Source: a virus. From it: a DNA stretch of 21,162 nt. The DNA is taken from positions 1-21,162 of the IMG/VR virus record IMGVR_UViG_3300034103_001310. The stretch is one strand, 5' to 3'. The position numbers and the translations under genes were made by a program. Positions within the stretch are counted from its first letter, which is position 1, and every line of letters starts with the position of its first letter. The notes below the pieces were generated by a model, which was given only the letters and a program-made list of their open reading frames with translations, did no database searches and was not told the origin of the DNA. Of this stretch, positions 15,982 to 21,162 are shown piece after piece.

Positions 15982-16536
15982 TTAACCTACGTTTGTGCTG
16001 AAGTCTTCTACCGTTATGTTTTTCGTTCCGGAAATCTCATCTGGTATCAAATCTGTTTTCGCCTTGATAGCTGCGTTTAGGTCTGTCTGCTCTTTTACTG
16101 CGTTCATGACGCCAACAGCAGGTATTCCGATCGTCCCGGAAGATCCAAAGCCAAGAATTGCTCGAATTGCAGTTTTTTCTGGCGTAGTCCAATCCGTATT
16201 TACACCGACACCGATATATCTATTCGCAAGTGAAAAAGACGCTACCTGGACACCGACGACGCTTATGTCATCTACCGTCCCAGATGTTATGACGACTCGA
16301 AAATCGGATCCCGTTGAATAAAAAGCATCTGAAGTCGGGATTGAGAATAAGTGGTGCCCGGTCACTCCATCAAAATCCACGGTCAGCGCAGACGCTTCAG
16401 AACGTTGAGTGAGACTACCGTCTTTATAAACACTCAATTGAGGTGAGCCAGCAAGTGTAATAGGAGTACCGTCTGACCTTCGGGTGTTAAATGCACCCCG
16501 TATTACGGAACCTGGATTAAAATCTCCGATGTACAT
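15982..16536 (-). CDS. Tail-associated beta-domain protein
   Basis: A 184-residue protein. MYIGDFNPGSVIRGAFNTRR, then SVYKDGSLTQ, DFDGVTGHHLFSI and AFYSTGSDFRVVI, is a pattern I know from many phage tail-region proteins: one immunoglobulin- or BppU-like beta domain covering about 1-110. The remainder is a helical extension (KEQTDLNAAIKAKTDLI). Its ATG overlaps the stop of the tandem-repeat gene (TAATG). It probably takes part in a tail-tip or fibre-base structure, but which part is unknown. Confidence 0.82.
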   Translation of the reverse strand: MYIGDFNPGSVIRGAFNTRRSDGTPITLAGSPQLSVYKDGSLTQRSEASALTVDFDGVTGHHLFSIPTSDAFYSTGSDFRVVITSGTVDDISVVGVQVASFSLANRYIGVGVNTDWTTPEKTAIRAILGFGSSGTIGIPAVGVMNAVKEQTDLNAAIKAKTDLIPDEISGTKNITVEDFSTNVG

Positions 16537-17552
16537 TATTGGACCAAGCCTCCATGTAGCATGTCGCCAAAACCTATTGGACCGCCTGCGCCGATCAGGC
16601 TAAATTTATTGGGTAGTTTATGAACCACGGTTACACTTCCAACAATTGGAGAGCCTGCATCTATAGCAACAGGAATTAAGCCGTGGTTTTGGGTCAGCGT
16701 GACGGAGCCAAGTACAGGAATTCCGGCAGCAAAATTGCTAGGTACTATTGCCCCAGGGGGTATTACCGTAGGCCCGCCTAGTACCGGCGCACCGGCAGCT
16801 AGGTTGCTCGGCGTTAGACTGTGGTTCTGCGTTAGCGTGACAGTACCAATTAAAGGAACACCACTTAGGATCGCCACTGGCAAGAACGAGTGCAATTGCG
16901 TCAGCGCGGTTGTGCCGACAACGGGATCGCCAGCTGCTAGGTTGTTCGGTGCAACTGCATGGTTCTGCGCCAGCGTAGAGGTTCCGACAACAGGCGTTCC
17001 TGCTGTCAGGTTCGTTGGTGCGATTGCTCCAGCGAGCGAGACGGTCAGCGTCTCGAGGACCGGCGTTCCGGCTACCAGGTTGCTCGGTGCGACCGCGTGA
17101 TTCTGCGTCAGTGCTGACGCGCCGAGCACCGGCGATCCAGCGGTGATGCCGGTTGGTGCGACCGCGTGATCCTGAGTCAGTGCCGACGTGCCGACAACCG
17201 CCGATCCCGCTGCGAGGCCAGACGGCGAGAGCGAGTGGGTTTGCGTGAGGCTGGTCGTTCCGAGGACAGGCGTCCCAGCGGTGAGATTCTCGGGGCTGAG
17301 CGTCCCGGCGAGTGTGACGGTGGTCGTTTCGGGGACAGGTGTTCCGGCAGCAAGATTGCTAGGTGCAAAACTGTGGTCTTGACTTAGTGCAGTAGCACCC
17401 AGTACTGGCGTGCCGCCGACTAAATTTCCTGGGGTGAGGGAGGCATTGTTGTTAGTTCCCAGCAATCCACCAAAAAGAAACAACAGCCCCTGCTGTCCGC
17501 CCAATGGCGTTGAGACTGTTGGCAATGCGGGAACACGATTGCGTAATGGCAT
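16536..17552 (-). CDS. Tandem-repeat tail protein, 12 units of about 23 residues
   Basis: A 338-residue protein. After a hydrophobic N-terminal section (about 1-34), residues about 35-312 are 12 tandem units of 22-24 residues following NH-x-L-x-P-x-N-L-x-A-G-x-P-V-x-G-x3-L-T-Q. Every fourth junction replaces the LTQNH type by TVTLAG or a relative, giving an exact 92-residue higher-order period. The C-terminal 25 residues are different (KFSLIGAGGPIGFGDMLHGG). Such Pro/Gly-rich arrays are known from phage tail fibres and are probably extended, beta-rich rods. GC content changes strongly inside the gene. AGGGG lies about 10 bases before the ATG, after the LamG-like gene. Confidence 0.87.
   Translation of the reverse strand: MPLRNRVPALPTVSTPLGGQQGLLFLFGGLLGTNNNASLTPGNLVGGTPVLGATALSQDHSFAPSNLAAGTPVPETTTVTLAGTLSPENLTAGTPVLGTTSLTQTHSLSPSGLAAGSAVVGTSALTQDHAVAPTGITAGSPVLGASALTQNHAVAPSNLVAGTPVLETLTVSLAGAIAPTNLTAGTPVVGTSTLAQNHAVAPNNLAAGDPVVGTTALTQLHSFLPVAILSGVPLIGTVTLTQNHSLTPSNLAAGAPVLGGPTVIPPGAIVPSNFAAGIPVLGSVTLTQNHGLIPVAIDAGSPIVGSVTVVHKLPNKFSLIGAGGPIGFGDMLHGGLVQ
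16615..17450 (-). repeat. Coding tandem array of 66-72 bp units
   Basis: DNA of the 12 repeats in the 338-residue gene. Unit lengths of 22, 23, 23 and 24 codons recur in that order, making 276-bp blocks. Individual units have diverged at the third codon position. The array is protein-coding, not CRISPR or satellite DNA. Confidence 0.85.
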
Positions 17553-17555
17553 CGA

Positions 17556-18278
17556 TCAGTCCCCTAATAATGGAGGACGGTTAAGATACGGATGTCCACC
17601 GCCTAATGCCTCGGGAAAACCGCTTGACCAAGCAAGTATCCCTTCCAATCGTCGTATATCTGCTGCTTGTAAAGCTCTATCAAAAAACACGACTTCGAAA
17701 ACATCGCAAGCGTCTGCACTTTTTAGGGTTATTTGGCTATCTTCTTGGCTGTAAACCGAAGCCACAATGGAAGACAAAGATCCGACTCTTAATACTCCGC
17801 TAGTGACCTGCCCGACAAGTGATGCAACAATTGGTAAATTTTGTCCTACAGAAATATCGCTGGGGGACGATCCGAGCGAACCACGGACTGCAGGTGTTGT
17901 GTCATTTCGCAGTGACCCCATCGGGTTGTCAAAGATGTCCAGGATTTCCAGCTCGAATGTCTCGCTAGATTTCTGCCAGTACAAAACCGCTACAGTAAAC
18001 TCAGATAGCGACGAGATTGTCGCACTGCTTCCAAGAGGCTTGGACACTGTTGTGCGAATTGTCGGTCGTCCGGCCACTGATCCTAATGGTGGCCTGTTCG
18101 ATGAATTACTTTGCGTGAAGTTAAGCGATGTGCCTGTCACAATTGAAGAAATGTTTCCGCTGCCATCTGTTCGGACTACTCCTGGTCGAGCGTGCGCCCA
18201 AATAATGGGACGCAAGCTCTGCATCGGCATCAGCCTTCCTTGCAAATTAGCATCGGTATACACATCACCCGATCGCAT
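17556..18278 (-). CDS. LamG-like (concanavalin-fold) surface protein
   Basis: A 240-residue protein. Its C-terminal part carries the signature of LamG-like jellyrolls: VVFFDRALQAADIRRLEG (196-213), ILAWSSGF and HPYLNRPP (229-236). The N-terminal part (LRPIIWAHARPGVV) opens the same domain, so the whole chain is probably one jellyroll of the usual size. These domains typically bind carbohydrates, so attachment to the host surface is the likely use. It begins by overlapping the stop of the 137-residue gene (TAATG) with GAGG upstream. It has no signal peptide and no cysteine cluster. Confidence 0.87.
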   Translation of the reverse strand: MRSGDVYTDANLQGRLMPMQSLRPIIWAHARPGVVRTDGSGNISSIVTGTSLNFTQSNSSNRPPLGSVAGRPTIRTTVSKPLGSSATISSLSEFTVAVLYWQKSSETFELEILDIFDNPMGSLRNDTTPAVRGSLGSSPSDISVGQNLPIVASLVGQVTSGVLRVGSLSSIVASVYSQEDSQITLKSADACDVFEVVFFDRALQAADIRRLEGILAWSSGFPEALGGGHPYLNRPPLLGD

Positions 18279-18691
18279 TACGTCACATCCTCGTTAAATG
18301 GACAAACGTACATTTCGTTACCACTAGCGGCAAATGGACCTCCAGAATTGTTGACTACAGAAAACCGAAGCGAAAACGGATACAGTCGAACCATCGGGAT
18401 GATTGCCACCTTAGCTGACGCACCGCTGTTTAGTGTCACCGGGTACAAGTCTCCAGCAGCCCTATCAGCGGTATCAGTTCCGTCATTTACTGTGACTCGA
18501 AGCGAGATCGTTCCAGCGGTTGATGGAGTGATCGAACCAAGCTTGATGGTTACTGCTCCGTACAAATCGCGATTGGTTGAATTGTCGTAAGTGACAACCG
18601 ATGACTCGCCAGTATTTGCTAGGGAGTTGAGTGTTGTTCCGGCAAAGTTGGAGCTTCTTGTTCCTGGCGTGGCCCATTTTGCGACAGCCAT
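18278..18691 (-). CDS. Beta-rich virion-type hypothetical protein
   Basis: A 137-residue protein. MAVAKWATPGTRSSNFAGTT followed by LNSLANTG and DLYGAVTIKLGSITPSTAG is a form I associate with small phage structural proteins of beta-sandwich type. It has one Cys, no transmembrane segment and no signal peptide. GAGG lies 9-10 bases before the ATG. Its first 73 bases overlap the end of the Cys-rich lipoprotein gene in another frame, an unusually long overlap here. A decoration or tail-surface role is inferred from context. Confidence 0.8.
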   Translation of the reverse strand: MAVAKWATPGTRSSNFAGTTLNSLANTGESSVVTYDNSTNRDLYGAVTIKLGSITPSTAGTISLRVTVNDGTDTADRAAGDLYPVTLNSGASAKVAIIPMVRLYPFSLRFSVVNNSGGPFAASGNEMYVCPFNEDVT

Positions 18692-18870
18692 GATCCATCC
18701 TCATTCTTAAATTGGTGGCAGATACAAGATTCGTGACATTGATTTCGGTGGCAAGCGCAATACTCGTCACACGGGTTACATTCACAAGGCGGCTTGCATC
18801 GTTCGCAGCATGGAGTGGAATTGCATCCTGCCAATAAAAACAGCCCGACAAATAGCAATCTACAAACCAT
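18619..18870 (-). CDS. Small Cys-rich lipoprotein
   Basis: An 83-residue protein with a clean lipoprotein signal: short basic start, hydrophobic run LLFVGLFLLA, lipobox L13-A-G-C16. It should be cleaved by signal peptidase II and lipidated at C16. The mature part has 12 cysteines, most between residues 16 and 51, including CxC pairs at 29/31, 38/40 and 49/51 and three His (41, 46, 52), suggesting metal binding or disulfides. The rest is a polar tail overlapping the next gene by 73 bases. Start ATG 18870 overlaps the previous stop (TGATG); GTG 18873 is possible but less likely. Phage lipoproteins include outer-membrane spanins and superinfection-exclusion proteins. The sequence does not decide between these. 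Confidence 0.75.
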   Translation of the reverse strand: MVCRLLFVGLFLLAGCNSTPCCERCKPPCECNPCDEYCACHRNQCHESCICHQFKNEDGSWLSQNGPRQEQEAPTLPEQHSTP

Positions 18871-19031
18871 CACAGGCTCCGTAGTGCAGTTAGTGTGGTC
18901 TGCGTCTCAGCGATTTGCACGTCGAGTTCCTCAACGCGATCGATGTCGCCCAATGCGTCGGCACTGGTACGGAGTTGCGACAACGTCGCGACCTTGCGAG
19001 TTAGCAATCCAATCAAGTAGTCAATGCTCAT
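18870..19031 (-). CDS. Small helical phage protein (53 residues)
   Basis: A short gene of 53 codons plus stop. It starts at ATG 19031, one base after the Kelch-like gene's stop codon, and ends in TGA overlapping the lipoprotein ATG. The protein (MSIDYLIGLLTRKVATLSQL, then RTSADALGDIDRVEELDVQI) is almost wholly helical with heptad-like hydrophobics, probably forming a small coiled coil. Tight coupling on both sides and an uninterrupted, amphipathic frame argue it is real. Small proteins of this look recur beside phage structural genes. Function unknown. Confidence 0.75.
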   Translation of the reverse strand: MSIDYLIGLLTRKVATLSQLRTSADALGDIDRVEELDVQIAETQTTLTALRSL

Positions 19032-19032
19032 G

Positions 19033-20457
19033 CTAGATCACCATTTGACGCAGCAACACGGTCGATGTATTGAGAAGAATGTACACGTAAAAAATGTCTG
19101 TAGCTCCGTCTTTGTACACCACGTCAAAGGCAGTATCGCCGACGAGTGCTGCGCCTTGCGGATACAGCATCGTCCCCCACGGAAACAATTCGCTTCGTAC
19201 AAAATCGAAGGCGAACCAACGTCCGGTGGCTTCCTTTTGGATGTACAGCCGATCGTTGTGCAGAGCGTATTTTGTGCCGGTCGTAAACGTCTCAGACGAT
19301 GGCGAGTAGGTGATCGTCGCCCAAGTGTTGCCTGGAATGTCGTAGCGATGCAAAGCACCGCTAGCCGCACCTTGAAACGAGTAGATGTAACGACCGTTTA
19401 GGATCAAACTTTCGTTCGTCCAGTCGCTTGCCGTTGACGAGTGGACCCAGTGTGCAGACATGCCAGCACCGGGGGCTGCTGCTCTCGCCGCGACAGGTGA
19501 CAGAGTGGACCACGTATTGGCCGTGATGTCATAGCGGTACATCGTGACCGCGTTGTTTCCAAGCAGATAGAGGAAGTTGTCGTTGCCTTCGATTGCGTAC
19601 TGACTGGTAGCATCCGGTGTTGTCGTCCAAGTCGCAACGGTTAGTGTGTCGGCAGTGTTTGCCGTGATCGTACGAATTTGCCCAGCACCCGTTCCTGCAG
19701 TGATTCGCACTTGGGAGTTGATCCAGCTCGACGCTTGCCAAGTCTTGCCCGTTTGCACGAGCGTTGTGGCGGTTGCCGAGGTCGCAGTGCCGGTGGCGAA
19801 GGACTTGAAAGCACCATCGACAATCGAAGGGGTGGCAACGAGTTTCGCATCGGTGCCAAAAGACGCGGGCATGTTCGCGAGCGTCGTAAAGGTGTTGGTC
19901 GCCCAATCGTACTTACGAAAACTAGCCGCAGCGGTGGAACCGTTTCCAGCCACGTACCACGTCGGCGTAAGCAGTCGGTACACCGTCGAAGCAGAAAACG
20001 CCGACCCTTGAGTCGCCACCGTGATTACAGCGTTCGTTCCGATCGTGTTGCTGACAATATCCAAAACCGAACCATTGTTCGGCCCGGCCATGATGTGGAT
20101 CTTGTATCCACGCAGATCGCGCGCAAGAGTCTGGTTTGTGGTGATCGTGCTGGTTGTTCCTGCCGTTGCGGTCAGCGAAAACACAGCGGTACTTGCACCG
20201 ACCGAGAACGCTGACGCTGTTGCCGATGCTCCCGCACCAAGAGCCGCAGCTAGACCAACGGTTGGTAACGTAACCCAACCATCCTCTTCCGGCAGATATA
20301 TCAATGCAGAGTTTTGACCTGTCAGGTAGAGTTGCTGCTGACGAAAGTGGCGCGAGGAAGAAATCAGCATCCCCGCCGCCGTGGTTGTTGGCGATGGGGA
20401 ACAGAACTCCCACCGCTTGAGATCAAGTATTTTTCGGTTGCCGTTTGTTGTTGTCAT
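19033..20457 (-). CDS. Kelch-like beta-propeller phage protein with two related inserts
   Basis: A 474-residue protein. Kelch-like blades occur at about 180-197 (FRKYDWATNTFTTLANMP), 306-321 (MYRYDITANTWSTLSP) and 368-383 (ALHRYDIPGNTWATIT), so a beta propeller is expected. Two small beta inserts with mutual similarity interrupt it: about 103-166 (DLRGYKIHIMAGPNNG) and about 220-291 (WINSQVRITAGTGAGQIRTI). Such inserts are common in phage surface proteins. No signal peptide and no catalytic residues are seen. AGGAAAT lies upstream of ATG 20457. It is GC-rich (41 of 60 bases at 19441-19500). It is probably a virion or tail-surface protein. Confidence 0.85.
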   Translation of the reverse strand: MTTTNGNRKILDLKRWEFCSPSPTTTAAGMLISSSRHFRQQQLYLTGQNSALIYLPEEDGWVTLPTVGLAAALGAGASATASAFSVGASTAVFSLTATAGTTSTITTNQTLARDLRGYKIHIMAGPNNGSVLDIVSNTIGTNAVITVATQGSAFSASTVYRLLTPTWYVAGNGSTAAASFRKYDWATNTFTTLANMPASFGTDAKLVATPSIVDGAFKSFATGTATSATATTLVQTGKTWQASSWINSQVRITAGTGAGQIRTITANTADTLTVATWTTTPDATSQYAIEGNDNFLYLLGNNAVTMYRYDITANTWSTLSPVAARAAAPGAGMSAHWVHSSTASDWTNESLILNGRYIYSFQGAASGALHRYDIPGNTWATITYSPSSETFTTGTKYALHNDRLYIQKEATGRWFAFDFVRSELFPWGTMLYPQGAALVGDTAFDVVYKDGATDIFYVYILLNTSTVLLRQMVI

Positions 20458-20466
20458 GTGTATTTC

Positions 20467-20931
20467 CTAAGTAACGGAAATGTTGCGTCGGAGGTTGTCG
20501 GCTTGCATTTTCATCAAAGCCGGGATCTGATCGTTGGTGGCAAAACCACCGAGCTGAGATTGATTGGTAAGCGTTGTCACCGTACCGGACGAGATGGTTG
20601 TTGACCCAAGCGTCACGTTGAAGTTTCCGGCTGTTGGGCTTCTCGCCTCCATGATCGGGAACCCAGAAGCGCTAGGCAGCGCCATGCCAATCGTTCGCGT
20701 CAAAGTTGCGATTGCAAATCGCATCGCCTCGATTGCTTCGATCAACTCGCCATAGGCAGCGACGGGGATCGGGTTATTCGCCGACACGTCAGCAACCGTT
20801 TTAGAGTCGTCGGCACCATCGAACGTCGCGAGCCCGACGACTTGAACCTGTGCCGTTTCGCCGCTGTACGTGACCTCGCGGCTTGCTGCTTTCGCGCCGC
20901 TGCCTGGGGTGATTGGTACGTTGTCAGCCAT
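20467..20931 (-). CDS. Small virion-type hypothetical protein
   Basis: A 154-residue protein. MADNVPITPGSGAKAASREV followed by AQVQVVGLATFDGADD is a familiar opening of phage structural proteins from environmental genomes. A helical middle (GELIEAIEAMRFAIATLTRT) and a Thr/Ser-rich stretch (TLGSTTISSGTVTTLTNQSQ) follow, and it ends with MKMQADNLRRNISVT. It begins 3 bases after the truncated gene upstream. No enzyme motif, signal peptide or Cys is seen. Probably a decoration or accessory virion protein. Confidence 0.8.
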   Translation of the reverse strand: MADNVPITPGSGAKAASREVTYSGETAQVQVVGLATFDGADDSKTVADVSANNPIPVAAYGELIEAIEAMRFAIATLTRTIGMALPSASGFPIMEARSPTAGNFNVTLGSTTISSGTVTTLTNQSQLGGFATNDQIPALMKMQADNLRRNISVT

Positions 20932-20934
20932 GTG

Positions 20935-21162
20935 TTAGCTCGCTTGCGGAATGCGGATCGTAAACGAACTGGTCGAGAACGTGTTTCCGTTGGTGACGGC
21001 CTGCGGTGAGGACAGTGCACCAGTCGCCAGTAGTCGGAAGTTGACGGTGTCGGTAATCGCGTAATGCGTTGCCGTGCCTGTGGCCGTCACGTTTCCCCCT
21101 GTCAACGCTTGCACCGTCACTTGCCGACCGTTTGGCGAACCGGCGGCTGGGGCACCGATGGC
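20935..21162 (-). CDS. Small virion-type hypothetical protein, 5' end outside window
   Basis: The frame is open from 21162 down to the TAA at 20935 and gives 75 residues. The visible upstream part reads AIGAPAAGSPNGRQ and continues through VQALTGGNVTATGTATHYAI to TSSFTIRIPQAS. GTG 21120 is only an internal candidate: the frame continues upstream with similar Gly/Ala-rich sequence, so the true start is probably beyond the window. It is a beta-rich phage protein of a type common near capsid or decoration genes. Function not recognised. Confidence 0.75.
   Translation of the reverse strand, partial: AIGAPAAGSPNGRQVTVQALTGGNVTATGTATHYAITDTVNFRLLATGALSSPQAVTNGNTFSTSSFTIRIPQAS

Noticed and set aside
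16615-17450. Regular 66-72 bp repeats as a CRISPR array
   Set aside because: The repeats are in frame throughout, vary at third codon positions, and have no conserved repeat with unrelated spacers.
18483-18851. Minus-strand 122-codon frame in a third frame
   Set aside because: It overlaps the lipoprotein and the 137-residue gene. Those two have a lipobox and a ribosome site; this one is a by-product of their overlap.
1-21162. tRNA genes or integrase and attachment sites
   Set aside because: No cloverleaf-like stretch and no recombinase-like protein was seen. Almost every base is inside a coding frame, so free phage versus prophage cannot be decided.

Overview
The window reads as a late structural region of a tailed phage or prophage, most likely infecting a planctomycete. 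All 21 protein-coding genes I can support lie on the minus strand, so transcription runs from the right end (21162) to the left end (1). Most genes are separated by 0-13 bases or overlap through TAATG, ATGA or TGATG junctions. I see no gene on the plus strand, no tRNA or rRNA, no CRISPR and no convincing terminator, so the window behaves as one long polycistronic unit cut at both ends. The host guess rests on two SLA1-homology-1 (SHD1)-like domains in the leftmost gene (SHD1 is strongly expanded in Planctomycetes) and on several unusually cysteine-rich proteins. It is inference, not proof.

In transcription order, 21162-18278 holds small virion-type proteins, a Kelch-like propeller protein, a 53-residue helical protein, a Cys-rich lipoprotein and a beta-rich structural protein. 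18278-14188 holds a LamG-like protein, a 12-unit tandem-repeat protein, a tail-associated protein, a probable head-tail adaptor with an extra N-terminal domain, and two small virion proteins. 14179-8516 holds the larger tail genes: a second beta-propeller protein, a 798-residue tail fibre built from 13 imperfect repeats, and a 663-residue coiled-coil protein. Capsid, portal, terminase and lysis genes are not visible.

8506-3127 is the accessory section: two Cys-rich proteins (356 and 392 residues), then a 676-residue fusion of zinc-finger-like, Erv/ALR-like, glycosyltransferase, phosphoribosyltransferase and HAD-phosphatase modules, then a calcineurin-like phosphoesterase and a short HELLH metalloprotease-like protein. 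The fusion is the most remarkable object. Its PRTase plus HAD pair matches the chemistry of dual-domain ribofuranosyltransferases of bacterial glycan synthesis, so a phage-encoded ribofuranosylation of a glycan or virion component is a testable idea. The gene at the left edge is open for 1002 codons with no stop. It encodes a Gln/Pro-rich, probably virion-internal protein carrying a tape-measure-like motif and the two SHD1-like domains.

Base composition is patchy. The phosphoesterase/protease pair, the middle of the tandem-repeat gene and the right-hand block (about 18.9-21.2 kb) are much more GC-rich than the rest, as expected of mosaic phage DNA.
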